DNA from: Actinomycetota bacterium
Lineage (GTDB): Bacteria; Actinomycetota; Acidimicrobiia; Acidimicrobiales; Ilumatobacteraceae
Assembly: GCA_030645675.1 (NCBI GenBank)
Contig: JAUSLQ010000207.1
Coordinates: forward strand, 1-64,000
Length of the DNA stretch: 64,000 bases
Reading direction: 5' to 3'
Part shown: piece by piece, positions 1-9,638 of the stretch
Layout of the letters: each line of letters begins with the position of its first letter
How positions within the stretch are numbered: position 1 is the first letter of the stretch
Translations under genes and position numbers: made by a program
The notes under the pieces: generated by a model
Seen by the model: only the letters and a program-made list of their open reading frames with translations
Told to the model about the DNA's origin: nothing
Databases searched by the model: none

Positions 1-323
1 CGGATGAGCGGATTGGTGACCAACCCGACACCGCCGACGCCGACGGCCCCCATCCCGAGGCGATACTTGGTCGTCCGCGGGTTCTGCTCGACCCAGCCGA
101 CGCTCACCAGCGTCATCAGGATGCGATGAACGCTCGCGCGCGACAGGTTCACGTAGCCCGACAGCTCGAGCAGCCCGAGCGGGTAGGGGTGCTCGGCAAG
201 TGTGGTGAGCACGTGGATAGCCCGCTGGATGGACCTGACCGTTCCTTCCTCGCGACCACCGCCCGCTGCACGCGGCTCGGGCGACGTCCCTTGCACAGCC
301 ACACCGACCTCCTCGACGAGCAT
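1..323 (-). CDS. IclR-family transcriptional regulator (partial, runs off window edge)
   Basis: Reverse translation from ATG at 323 gives ...GTVRSIQRAIHVLTTLAEHPYPLGLLELSGYVNLSRASVHRILMTLVSVGWVEQNPRTTKYRLG..., an IclR-type N-terminal HTH; open to the window edge. Confidence 0.75.
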   Translation of the reverse strand, partial: MLVEEVGVAVQGTSPEPRAAGGGREEGTVRSIQRAIHVLTTLAEHPYPLGLLELSGYVNLSRASVHRILMTLVSVGWVEQNPRTTKYRLGMGAVGVGGVGLVTNPLI

Positions 324-415
324 CGTAGCCGGGAAGCCAGGAGGGCTCCCCGACGTGGCCCGTCAAAACCGAAGAATTGTCCGTGAACAGCTCGTCGGCT
401 TTGAACGGGCACTTG

Positions 416-1123
416 TCACCTCAAGACCAGTCCCCCGTCCGGGCAGATGGATTGGCCCGTCACTGCTTGCGCGCCAGGGGTGGCGAGGAAGGCCACCACG
501 ACGGCGACGTCGTCGGGCACCAGGCTTCTCGGCAATGCCTGACGGCGGACGACGCCGTCCGCTATGTCCTTGCCCAGGCCCGGCTCGGGTATCGGCGGCG
601 GGGTCATACCGGGAGCGACGCAGTTCACGGTGATGCCGTCGGCACCCAGCGACCGAGCGAGGGAACGCGCTGCGCCGATCAAGGCGCCCTTGCTCGTGAT
701 GTACGGCAGCATGTCGGACACGGCCGGGGGATCCCAGAACGTGTCCGACACGAGGAAGATGCCGCGGCCGAAGCCACGAGCCTTCATCCCGGGCGTGAAC
801 TCCTGCATCAGCCACAGCGGCGCCTCCACGTTCACCGCCATCACCGTCCGCAGCAGCGACGCATCCAACTGGTCGAGCGTCGACCGTTCGAACGCCACTG
901 CTGCGTGCACCAGCACGTCGCATCGCCCGTACTCGGCCAACACGCGGCGCGCGACGCGACGCACATCGGCCTCTGTGGCGAGGTCCGCGCTGAACTCACC
1001 CTCTCGGTCCACCACCACGACGTCGTGGCCACTGGCCACGAGATGGCAGACGATGGCGCTGCCAATGAAACCGTTTCCACCCGTCACCACGGCGACGGGC
1101 TTGGATTCACCTCCGTCAGGCAC
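416..1123 (-). CDS. SDR family oxidoreductase
   Basis: VTGGNGFIGSAI Rossmann motif, YITSKGAL catalytic YxxxK, C-terminal PDGG; 235 aa. Confidence 0.85.
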   Translation of the reverse strand: MPDGGESKPVAVVTGGNGFIGSAIVCHLVASGHDVVVVDREGEFSADLATEADVRRVARRVLAEYGRCDVLVHAAVAFERSTLDQLDASLLRTVMAVNVEAPLWLMQEFTPGMKARGFGRGIFLVSDTFWDPPAVSDMLPYITSKGALIGAARSLARSLGADGITVNCVAPGMTPPPIPEPGLGKDIADGVVRRQALPRSLVPDDVAVVVAFLATPGAQAVTGQSICPDGGLVLR

Positions 1124-2222
1124 TAAACCTCTCCTGAAGGCCTGCCAAGGCCCCGTCGATGTCGGCGCCGATACCCACCCGCGCCATGTCCTGCATCGGG
1201 TCGGGAACCTCGACGGTGATCGCGTACTCGACTTCCGTGTGGCCGTCGACCGCGCGCACGGTGAAGGCTGCGAGCAGGCTCGCCAGCGGCGTCGCCTGAC
1301 CAGGAACCAGCTCGTACGCCAGGCGCTTGCCGGCCACGTCCAGTTCGGCGATCCGGTCGAACACGCTGTCGCCGCGCGTGAAGTTGACCTTGCGCTCGCC
1401 GTTGCTCTGCATCTCGATCGACTGGATGTGCGGTTGCCACGAGGCGTGACCCGCGAAGTCGCTGACGAACTCCCAGACCTCCTCTGCGTCCGCGTTCAGC
1501 TCGATGGACTTGCTCAGTGCGACCTTTGCCATGTTGTTGCTCCTTGTTTCGTTCGAATGGGTAGTGACGCCTGCGTCGAGTGCCGCGCGTGCGGCCTCGA
1601 CCCGGCTCCGGGCGTCGGCGGGGGTGAGCATCTCCATGACGCCCGCGAGGGGTCCGGTCATGCCTTGTAGCCAGCCGCCCGTCGCGAGGTCGCCGGTGTC
1701 GACCGCTTCGCCGCCGATGCTGGCGATGATGTCCGCGACCAACGACTTCGCCGTGGGATCGTCACCTGCGATGTAGACAGCGTTGTTGGCGCCGGCGTTC
1801 GCGCCGAGTGCGGGGGCCAGGATGAAGAGGGGCGTGCTGTTGAATGCCTTCACCACGCGAGCGCCGGGCACGTAGCTCGCAACCAGCACGCTCGACACGT
1901 TGTCGCCGATGTCGATGAGGCCGTCCGGCCCCGGCGCAGAACGGTTGTTCGTGCCGTCGACGACGACGACCCCGGACCAGTCGTCGACGACCGACACCGC
2001 CTCGGCGGTCTTCCCCCAGGGGGTCGCGAGGAACACGACATCAGCCCACGCGACAGCGTCCGTCACCTCCGCGGCATGGCCGTTCGGCCCGAGGGCCGCA
2101 ACCATTTCGTCGAGCGACTCGGGCCCCCGCGAGTTCGACAGCGTGACCTCGTGCCCCGCCTCCACGAACAACGCGCTGAGCGCCTGGCCCATGCGACCGG
2201 ATCCAATGATTGCAATATTCAT
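1116..2222 (-). CDS. NADPH-dependent F420 reductase-like domain read in frame into an SRPBCC-family domain
   Basis: MNIAIIGSGRMGQALSALFVEAGHEVTLSNSRGP (NpdG-like) followed without a stop by MAKVALSKSIELNADAEEVWEFVSDFAGHASWQPHI (SRPBCC); start moved from the ORF-track 2441 to ATG 2222, 4-nt overlap with the upstream gene. Confidence 0.75.
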   Translation of the reverse strand: MNIAIIGSGRMGQALSALFVEAGHEVTLSNSRGPESLDEMVAALGPNGHAAEVTDAVAWADVVFLATPWGKTAEAVSVVDDWSGVVVVDGTNNRSAPGPDGLIDIGDNVSSVLVASYVPGARVVKAFNSTPLFILAPALGANAGANNAVYIAGDDPTAKSLVADIIASIGGEAVDTGDLATGGWLQGMTGPLAGVMEMLTPADARSRVEAARAALDAGVTTHSNETRSNNMAKVALSKSIELNADAEEVWEFVSDFAGHASWQPHIQSIEMQSNGERKVNFTRGDSVFDRIAELDVAGKRLAYELVPGQATPLASLLAAFTVRAVDGHTEVEYAITVEVPDPMQDMARVGIGADIDGALAGLQERFSA

Positions 2223-2989
2223 TCCTGTGCTTCCTCTCCAATGAACGGCAACTTGCTTTCGTCCTCGAACTCGCTCGCCCACTCGGGACCACCGAGGTAG
2301 CTCGCTTGGACGAGGGTCATGTCGTTGCGCAGCACGTGCGCGTCGTAGCTGCTGGAACTGACTCCGCTCGCCATCAGGTAGGCGCGGTCCGCGATGCCGA
2401 GCGCAAGATGCACGTGCTGCTCGACCAGCAGGACCGCACACTTGTGCTCGGTCGCGTACGTGCGCACGACCGGCAGCAGACGCTCGACGACCAATGGCGC
2501 CAGACCCAGACTCAACTCGTCGAGTAACAGCACGCTGGGCTTGCGCGCAAGGGCCCGGGCCATCGCGAGCATCTGCTGCTCACCGCCCGACAAGACCCCG
2601 GCCATCCGTCCCGAGATCGCCCTGAGCGCCGGGAAGTACTCGTAGGCGGCGTCCGCATCGAGCTTCTCCTTCCGCGGTCCGAGTCGCAGGTGCTCAGCGA
2701 CAGTCATCCCGCGGAAGAGCCCTCGATCCTCGGGAACATGAGCGATTCCAGCGCGCGCGCGTGCGCTGGGAGACAGCGGTGCGAGGTCCGAACCGGCGAG
2801 GCGAACCTGCCCTTCTGTCATTCGGATCAATCCGGAGATCGCACGCAAAGTGGTGGACTTGCCGGCACCGTTCGGTCCCAGCATTGCCACGACCTCACCC
2901 GGCGCCACGTACAACGAGACCCCGTGCAAGACGGGACCGTTGTCGTACCCCGCAGCGAGCCCGTCGACGGAGAGCGCAGAGGTTGTCAA
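2219..2989 (-). CDS. Branched-chain amino acid-type ABC transporter ATP-binding protein (LivF-like)
   Basis: GPNGAGKST Walker A, LSGGEQQ signature, LLLDELSLGLAP Walker B. Confidence 0.9.
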   Translation of the reverse strand: MTTSALSVDGLAAGYDNGPVLHGVSLYVAPGEVVAMLGPNGAGKSTTLRAISGLIRMTEGQVRLAGSDLAPLSPSARARAGIAHVPEDRGLFRGMTVAEHLRLGPRKEKLDADAAYEYFPALRAISGRMAGVLSGGEQQMLAMARALARKPSVLLLDELSLGLAPLVVERLLPVVRTYATEHKCAVLLVEQHVHLALGIADRAYLMASGVSSSSYDAHVLRNDMTLVQASYLGGPEWASEFEDESKLPFIGEEAQE

Positions 2990-3762
2990 CTCGGACCTCC
3001 TGGATCGTTTGTTCGAAGAGCCGACGATCCGAGGTACGCCTCGATCACCCGTTCATTGGCGTAGATCTCGTGCGGCGGTCCCTCGGCGATGACCTCTCCG
3101 AACTCGACCACGACGACGTGATCACACGTGCCGAACACGAAGCCGATGTCGTGGTCGATGAGCAACATGGATGTTCCGCCGGACGTGAGCCCGCGCAACT
3201 GCAGTCCCAGCGCCCGCGTCTCCGACGTGTCGAGGCCAGCTGCCGGCTCGTCCAGGCATACGACGCGGGGGGACCCGGCAAACGCGCGCGCGATGCCGAC
3301 GAGCTTCCGTTGCCCTTCCGACAACTCGGTGGGCATCGCCTCGAAGAGGTGCCCGATCCCCACGGAGTCCAGCACACCGCCGACTCGCGCCTTGTCCAGC
3401 GTCGGCTTGATGAATAGTTCCTTGACGGTGGCCCAGGGCGACGGAGTTCCGATCGCGACAGCCACGTTCTCCGCCACACTGAGATCGTCGAACAGCTCAA
3501 CGGCCTGCCAAGTGCGGCCGAGGCCGCGCCGGACTCGGGCATGAGGCTTCAGCCGTGTCACGTCCTGGCCAGCGATCTCGACCCGTCCGTCGCACGCGAC
3601 GAAGCCTGCGATCGCGTCGACAAGCGTCGTCTTGCCAGCCCCGTTGGGTCCGATCAGTCCCACTATCTTGCCGTCAGGCACTTCAAGGCTCACGTTCGAC
3701 ACTGCCCGCAGGCCGCCGTATCGGACGGACACTCCACGGACTGCGAGGGCGGGGGCGGTCAT
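2986..3762 (-). CDS. ABC transporter ATP-binding protein (LivG-like)
   Basis: GPNGAGKTTLVDAI, LSEGQRK, VCLDEPAAGLD; 4-nt overlaps with neighbours. Confidence 0.9.
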   Translation of the reverse strand: MTAPALAVRGVSVRYGGLRAVSNVSLEVPDGKIVGLIGPNGAGKTTLVDAIAGFVACDGRVEIAGQDVTRLKPHARVRRGLGRTWQAVELFDDLSVAENVAVAIGTPSPWATVKELFIKPTLDKARVGGVLDSVGIGHLFEAMPTELSEGQRKLVGIARAFAGSPRVVCLDEPAAGLDTSETRALGLQLRGLTSGGTSMLLIDHDIGFVFGTCDHVVVVEFGEVIAEGPPHEIYANERVIEAYLGSSALRTNDPGGPS

Positions 3763-5753
3763 GCGGCGACCCCCTGCTGGTTCGCTGGCTGCACCGGGGG
3801 CGTGGCCGAGCCCCGGAGACGCTCAACTCGGCGCCGTTCGCGCTTGGTCGCCGAGGCAATGAGGATCCCGTCCGGGTAGAAGCGGAGTTGGAGAAGCAGC
3901 CCAGCTCCGATGAGGAGCTGCACGTACAGCCCCACTTGATTCTGGGGCAGCACCCATTTCTGCAGGATGAGCGGCACCACTGCACCCACCATGCCGAAGC
4001 CTCCGAGTACCGCGCCCTGCACGACCGTCACGCCCAGCACGTAGACGCTGGCGACGACGGAGAGCGCGGTCATCACGTCGAACATCGAAGTGGAGACCGT
4101 GCCGAAGTCGTACGCGAAGAGAACACCGGCGACACCTGCCAACGCGGACGAGATTGCAAAGGCGGCAACCTTCAGCGCCCGGACGTTGACCCCGGCCGCT
4201 GCCGCTGCGCGCTCGTTCGATCGAACCGCCAACATGCGCCGGCCAAGTTCGCCACGTCGCAGATTCGCGACAAAGGCATACAGGGCTGCAGTGACCACGA
4301 GTGCGCACAGGCCGAAGACCGGACTCGGCAGATCGCCTCCGAGGCCTCTGAAGCCGGCGTCCGTGCCCAGGCTGACTCCGAAGATGGAGGGCTGCTCGAC
4401 CGTGACAGCCGTCTGCCCGCCGCCCCAGTCGGGATTCGCGAAGACGAACTTCTCGACCGCCACGGCAGCGGCCAGAGTGACGACCACCAGCGTCACGCCG
4501 CGGACCCGCAAGGCCGAGACACCGACGACCACACCCACGATCAGCGCCATTACGACGGCGATCAGAGGTCCTAGCGGGAAACCAATGCCGTACCTCGAGC
4601 TCAACCGTGCGACACCGAAACCGGCGATTCCGGCCAGCGCCAGCTGCACGACCGACAATTGCCCGACGTACCCCATGATCACGATGAAGGAAAGACACAA
4701 GACGGTGCCGACCAGTCCGGTGACCACGGCCTGCCTGAACTCCGAGGGCAGCACGACGAGCGCGATGGCGCATGCGGCGACCATGGGGACCATTCGTCGT
4801 GCAAGTTGCTCCTGCTTGGGAACGCGAGGCAAGGACCGCTCGCGCAGGTCGCCTCGCTGCGGCAGGCTCGATCCTCGCCACCACAGCGCCACGACGATGA
4901 GGACGAACACGACGAGCGGTTGAACGCCGGACAACGCCACCCCGTTGCGGTTGGGAAACCACGGTTTCGTCGATGCATAGAAGATGAGGGACTCGCCGAC
5001 TCCGATGGCCAAGCCAGCGGCACACGCAATACCGAACGAAGTGAATCGCGCAAAGAGCGCTGCGGCCAGGGCTGGGACGATGAGGAGTGGAATCGTCGTC
5101 GCGCTGATGCCGACGATCGGGGCCGCGGCGATACCTACCATCCCCGCCCCAAGGTTCGCGAGGATCGAGTTCATCACCGAGATCGAGCTCGGCTCGAGCC
5201 CCGCGAGCACCGCCGCGACTTCGTTCTCTGACGATGCGCGTGTCGCCAATCCGAATCGCGTGAAGCGGTAGATCAGCCACAGCCCTGCGGCCAGCAGCGA
5301 GACCCCCGCCGCAAGGATCAGCTGAGCCACCGGCACGGGGACATCGCCGACCACGATGACATCGTCGGGCAAGACCGCTGGACTTGCCAACGGGGCGGTA
5401 CCGAAGATCACCTGGACCAGCGCCTGCGAGAGCAGCAGGACGCCAAGAGACGCCACGAGCTTGGCCAGCGGTGAGGCTGTTCGCAGTGGTCTCACGGCGA
5501 GCAGTTCGATCACCACTGCGTAGAGCACCATGAATGCAAGGGTCGCAATCACCGCTGGCCAAGTGTCGAGTGTGAAACGGAAGAACCCCGTGCGGAACGC
5601 CCAGAACATGTAGCCGGCCACCATGACCGACGCACCCGCGGCCAAGTTGAACGACCCGGTGCCGCGCCAGCTGAGCACGACGCCGATCGCCACTGCGGCG
5701 ATGACGGCGCCGGATCCCAGCCCGAGGAGGGCGAACACGAGGATGGTTTGCAA
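3759..5753 (-). CDS. ABC transporter permease, LivH-LivM fusion
   Basis: Two consecutive permease halves (LQTILVFALLGLGSGAVIAAVAIGVVLSWRGTGSFNLAAG... and ...LVGTVLCLSFIVIMGYVGQLSVVQLALAGIAGFGVARL). TTG start at 5753 preceded by GGAGGA; upstream part of ORF 3759-6128 is out-of-frame noise over the next gene. Confidence 0.8.
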   Translation of the reverse strand: MQTILVFALLGLGSGAVIAAVAIGVVLSWRGTGSFNLAAGASVMVAGYMFWAFRTGFFRFTLDTWPAVIATLAFMVLYAVVIELLAVRPLRTASPLAKLVASLGVLLLSQALVQVIFGTAPLASPAVLPDDVIVVGDVPVPVAQLILAAGVSLLAAGLWLIYRFTRFGLATRASSENEVAAVLAGLEPSSISVMNSILANLGAGMVGIAAAPIVGISATTIPLLIVPALAAALFARFTSFGIACAAGLAIGVGESLIFYASTKPWFPNRNGVALSGVQPLVVFVLIVVALWWRGSSLPQRGDLRERSLPRVPKQEQLARRMVPMVAACAIALVVLPSEFRQAVVTGLVGTVLCLSFIVIMGYVGQLSVVQLALAGIAGFGVARLSSRYGIGFPLGPLIAVVMALIVGVVVGVSALRVRGVTLVVVTLAAAVAVEKFVFANPDWGGGQTAVTVEQPSIFGVSLGTDAGFRGLGGDLPSPVFGLCALVVTAALYAFVANLRRGELGRRMLAVRSNERAAAAAGVNVRALKVAAFAISSALAGVAGVLFAYDFGTVSTSMFDVMTALSVVASVYVLGVTVVQGAVLGGFGMVGAVVPLILQKWVLPQNQVGLYVQLLIGAGLLLQLRFYPDGILIASATKRERRRVERLRGSATPPVQPANQQGVAA

Positions 5754-5776
5754 GGGTTCCTCCGAGCGCGTGAGCG

Positions 5777-7024
5777 CTAGATCAGTGAGCCGAACTCGAT
5801 GCCGAAGTGTTGCTTGGCGTAGGTCTGCGCGAACGACTCGTACTGCAGGCCGGCGTTCGTGCGGGCTGTCGAGAAGTCGCGCCAGTAGCGCTCCATACGA
5901 CTGCCCTGACGGCCGCTCTCGCTCGTTCCACCAGTACGGAACAGAATCTCGATCGCCTCCCACGCGAGGTTGATCGCGTGGTGGGTGCCGGCGTGGATCG
6001 TCATCAGTTGCTCGGTGTCGTAGCCGGCGCCGTCCTGCACGGACTCCGCGCACAGCTGCGAGTAGTACTCGCTCATGTGCAGGAGAATGGCCTCGGCAGC
6101 CACCAGCTTCCCGCTGGCGAGGCCCCAATGCCGCTGGAAATCCGGGTTCTGGTACCTCGGCACCGGGTTCGGGCCCATGGTCTTGCGCTCGCGGATGATC
6201 CGCTCGTACTCGTCGAGCGCCGCGTACGCAGTGCCGACGAGGATGGAGGTGATCTCCAGCTGGAGGTAGCCCATGGGGTGTCCGGCATACATCGGGTTGC
6301 CGTGCAGTTCGTAGCCGGGAGCGGCGAGGCCGTCACCGAAACCGACGAGGCTGCCGAAGACCATGGACTCGTCCGGGATGACCGCCCCGGTGACCTCGAT
6401 GCTGTTGGACCCGCTCCCGCGCATTCCGACGGCCCAGTCCTTCCAGTCGTCGAGCAGGGCCCAGTCGGCGCGAGGGACGAGGGCGACACCGATCCGTGCA
6501 CCGTTCGCCTCTTCAGGGTCGAGGCGGACCGCCAGCATCGCGTGGGTGGAGTACGGGGAGCCGGAGCAGTAGTCCCACTTGCCGTTGATGGCCCAGCCGC
6601 CTGGCGCACGAACTGCAGTCCCCATCGGGAGCGCCCGCAGCGGGGCCGCGAACTCCCCATCGGGGAGCAGCGCCGACAACTGAGCCGATTCGCCCCACAA
6701 GCCACCGAGCTGGAGGCCGTGCCCGGCCGCGAGGCAAAGGCACCAACCCGTTCCGGGACAGCCGCGAGCGATCTCCACGACCATCTTGACGAAGGTCGGG
6801 ACATCGAACTCGTACCCCCCGAATCGCTGGGGAAGGAGGGTCCGGTAGAAACCGGCCCCACGGAACAACTCGTGAGTCTCCGGCGAATAGGCGCCGCGCT
6901 GCTCCGTGGCGTCCTGTTCCGTCCGAAGATGATCACGGAGCGCTCGTGCCCGGCCGACGAGGGCCTCCGGGGTGAGCTCGGGTTCCGGAACCGGAATCGT
7001 GACGCGGGTTTGGGTGTCGCTCAT
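5777..7024 (-). CDS. Acyl-CoA dehydrogenase-fold, class D flavin monooxygenase-like protein
   Basis: ACAD-like N-terminus (FYRTLLPQRFGGYEFDVPTFVKMVVEIARGCPGTGWC) and HpaB/HsaA-like layout; 415 aa. Confidence 0.75.
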   Translation of the reverse strand: MSDTQTRVTIPVPEPELTPEALVGRARALRDHLRTEQDATEQRGAYSPETHELFRGAGFYRTLLPQRFGGYEFDVPTFVKMVVEIARGCPGTGWCLCLAAGHGLQLGGLWGESAQLSALLPDGEFAAPLRALPMGTAVRAPGGWAINGKWDYCSGSPYSTHAMLAVRLDPEEANGARIGVALVPRADWALLDDWKDWAVGMRGSGSNSIEVTGAVIPDESMVFGSLVGFGDGLAAPGYELHGNPMYAGHPMGYLQLEITSILVGTAYAALDEYERIIRERKTMGPNPVPRYQNPDFQRHWGLASGKLVAAEAILLHMSEYYSQLCAESVQDGAGYDTEQLMTIHAGTHHAINLAWEAIEILFRTGGTSESGRQGSRMERYWRDFSTARTNAGLQYESFAQTYAKQHFGIEFGSLI

Positions 7025-7061
7025 GTCGTCTCCTTGAGTTGGGCTGTGGTGGAGGTCATCG

Positions 7062-8471
7062 TCATTCCACGCCTGTCGGATCGAGCCAGTCGGTCACGGC
7101 GGTGAAGACGTTGCCACCGGTGTTCTCGAACACTCGGGTCTGGAAACCACACAGACCTGCCTGCGTGGGGTACGTGCCGCAAGCGACCACCGCGGGACCC
7201 AGCAGCATGGGGCCGGAGAACGCCACCGCCTCAGCAGCAATGGTCTCCTCGGTGGCGTCGGCGCCTCCAGCGGCATTCAGCAAGCGCGCCGCCGTCATCA
7301 CGAGACCCCAGGCGAGGGCAGCGTTCGAGTCGTTCTGCACGTCGGCCGAGAGACCGGCCTGGGCCGACTGCTCGATGTAGGCCTGCACGTCGGGCTGGGT
7401 CGAGTCGGCGACGTTCACCTGTGTGGACAACTGCATCCACTCGGGCGTCTCGCCGCCCAGTCCCTGGGCGACATCGGCAGTGAAGCAGAAGCTTCCCGTG
7501 GACACCACCGGGGCGGTGACATTGAGTGTCTTGAACGCGCTGGCGGCGGCAACGCATGCAGGCGGGAACGACACGAGCGGAACAATCGCGTCCGTATCGA
7601 GCACTCCAGCAGCGGTAGCGGCGGCCGTCAGGTTCGTCGTCGCCGGATCGAATCCGACACTCTTGACGGTGACGCCAGCCGCTTTGAGTGCACCCGTCAG
7701 CGTCTCGGCGCCACCAATGCTCTGTGCATCCTGCGGGTAGATCAACGAGACGGTCTTGGCCTCCAGAACGTCCACGAGGTACGTCGTGAGGCCGCCGAAG
7801 ATCGAGGACGGGTTGCCGTTGTAGATGTAGACGTTGTCGCCGGCAGCATCGGAAACGCTGATGGAGTTCGCCATCAGGATCGGCTTACTGCCCTGCATCA
7901 CCGCCTGCAGTGCAGCATCGCCGAAGATCGCAGTTCCGTAGAGGACGGTCTTCACCGCTTCGTCGTTCGAGAACTGGAGACCACAGGCGTTGCCGTCCTG
8001 CTCGCTCTGGACGACGAAGCAGGTGCTCAGCTGCAATGGGTGGCCATCGATACCGCCGAGCTCCGAGTTGATGTAGTTGACCGCAGCCTGCGCCCCCTGC
8101 GTGGCGGCCGGCCACGCCAGGCCGCCGCCCTCCTGGTTGAACCAGCCGATCTTGACGGGCTCGAGGCTGTCGTCTGCGGCTCCGGCCGTGCCGCCCGTGT
8201 ACGCAACGAGGTCAGTGACTGCCCCGGTCTCCGGCTCGGTGGTGGTCGGCGCGGCGCTCGTGTCCGGGCTCGAGTTCGCGCTCGTCGCCGGCGCTGAGCT
8301 CGAGTCGGGCGTGGAGTTCGTCTCGGGCGATGACGCCGCGGTGTCCGTCGACGATTCGTCGCCCGAACAGGCAGCGAGGACGAGGGCCGCCACGACGGCG
8401 ATCGCCGACGCCGCACGTCGACCTCGGCGGTTGGTTCGGGTCGAGCCCGGGACTTGGTTGTGTGCACTCAT
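7062..8471 (-). CDS. ABC transporter substrate-binding lipoprotein (Leu/Ile/Val-binding type)
   Basis: Lipobox-like signal (ALVLAACSGDES), Ser/Thr-rich linker, VKIGWFNQEGGG periplasmic-binding fold; next to liv genes. Confidence 0.85.
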   Translation of the reverse strand: MSAHNQVPGSTRTNRRGRRAASAIAVVAALVLAACSGDESSTDTAASSPETNSTPDSSSAPATSANSSPDTSAAPTTTEPETGAVTDLVAYTGGTAGAADDSLEPVKIGWFNQEGGGLAWPAATQGAQAAVNYINSELGGIDGHPLQLSTCFVVQSEQDGNACGLQFSNDEAVKTVLYGTAIFGDAALQAVMQGSKPILMANSISVSDAAGDNVYIYNGNPSSIFGGLTTYLVDVLEAKTVSLIYPQDAQSIGGAETLTGALKAAGVTVKSVGFDPATTNLTAAATAAGVLDTDAIVPLVSFPPACVAAASAFKTLNVTAPVVSTGSFCFTADVAQGLGGETPEWMQLSTQVNVADSTQPDVQAYIEQSAQAGLSADVQNDSNAALAWGLVMTAARLLNAAGGADATEETIAAEAVAFSGPMLLGPAVVACGTYPTQAGLCGFQTRVFENTGGNVFTAVTDWLDPTGVE

Positions 8472-8598
8472 GGACGGCTCCTTTGGGTCATCGATGTTGA
8501 GAACTTGCTTGCCGCCTCGACCGGGGCCGAGGTTCGAACGGATTCCTTGCGGTGATCAACGGCCAGATCTCGGCGCTGCGCCGGATCGGCACGGGTGT

Positions 8599-8880
8599 TC
8601 AGTGATTGCTCTGCTGTACCAGGTCTGCCTTGGCTTCTGTGCTGGCGAGGGCCACTTCGATCGCTCGAACCAGCTCACGGGCCGAGCTGGCACTCAGCTC
8701 GATGCCCACCCGTGCGCCCACACCCTGCGAGGGATTGATGAAGTCGAGCAGGAGCGCGTGGTCGTACGGGGCGCTCACCGGGTGGTCGTACATGACGTTC
8801 ACGGCGGTGACCCGCATCCAGTCGGCGACTCCACGAGCGGCCCCGCTCGCTTCCACTTGTTGGCTCAGCCATGTGCACAT
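8599..8880 (-). CDS. Small conserved-looking protein of unknown function (possibly the DUF6295 family)
   Basis: MCTWLSQQVEASGAARGVADWMRVTAVNVMYDHPVSAPYDHALLLDFINPSQGVGARVGIELSASSARELVRAI; overlaps stop of upstream gene; family name is from memory. Confidence 0.6.
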   Translation of the reverse strand: MCTWLSQQVEASGAARGVADWMRVTAVNVMYDHPVSAPYDHALLLDFINPSQGVGARVGIELSASSARELVRAIEVALASTEAKADLVQQSNH

Positions 8881-9638
8881 CAGTCGGCTCCTTTGAGCGT
8901 GCGGTCGAGAAACCTGAAGACCTGCTGCCACCCGTCGAGCGCCTGCTCGAGTCGATAGACGGGCTTGTCCGTGACGAAGAAGGCGTGCCCTGCCCCGTCG
9001 TAGCGGTGGAACGTGTGGTCCTTGCCGAGCTCGGTGAGGACACGATCGATCTCGTCCACCTCTGCCCGATCTGGGTTGGAGTCGTCGTTGCCGAAGATTC
9101 CGAGCAGCGGCATCGACATGTCGCCAGCCCGGTGGAGCACACCACGACTGGCCGGCCTGCCTTCGGACTCTGGCTGCGGCAGGATGCTGCCGCCCCAGCA
9201 GTCGACGGCCGCGTCGAGCTCCGGCACCTCGCACGCGGCGAGGAAGGTCTGGCGGCCACCGGAGCAGAAGCCGATGACACCGACCTTGCCGTTGGAACCG
9301 GGCTGCGCCCGGAGGTACGCGGCGGCACCTGCGATGTCGCCCATCACCTGGTCGTTGGGCATCGACTTGGCGAGGCCCTCCGCTCGGCCGGCCGCCGCCA
9401 CGTCGGCCCAGTTCCCGGGCCCGCGACGGTGGTACAGGTGGGGTGCAAGGCACGCATAGCCCTCGGTCGCGAAGCGACGCACGACCTCCTTGCACCACGG
9501 ATCCAGGCCCGGGGCATGGTGCACCAACACCATGCTGGGCACCGGTGTGTCGGAGATCGGGCGCGCCAAGTACCCCTCGATCACGTCGGAGCGATGCCCG
9601 GCGAAACCGACGAACTCGGCGATGAGCGCGTCCTTCAT
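8880..9638 (-). CDS. Dienelactone hydrolase family protein
   Basis: GFCSGGRQTFLAA nucleophile region, FGNDDSNPD acid, HRYDGAGHAF histidine region. Confidence 0.85.
   Translation of the reverse strand: MKDALIAEFVGFAGHRSDVIEGYLARPISDTPVPSMVLVHHAPGLDPWCKEVVRRFATEGYACLAPHLYHRRGPGNWADVAAAGRAEGLAKSMPNDQVMGDIAGAAAYLRAQPGSNGKVGVIGFCSGGRQTFLAACEVPELDAAVDCWGGSILPQPESEGRPASRGVLHRAGDMSMPLLGIFGNDDSNPDRAEVDEIDRVLTELGKDHTFHRYDGAGHAFFVTDKPVYRLEQALDGWQQVFRFLDRTLKGAD

Noticed and set aside
5754-6128. N-terminal extension of the LivHM permease ORF
   Set aside because: Overlaps the confident ACAD-like gene out of frame; TTG 5753 with SD explains the true start
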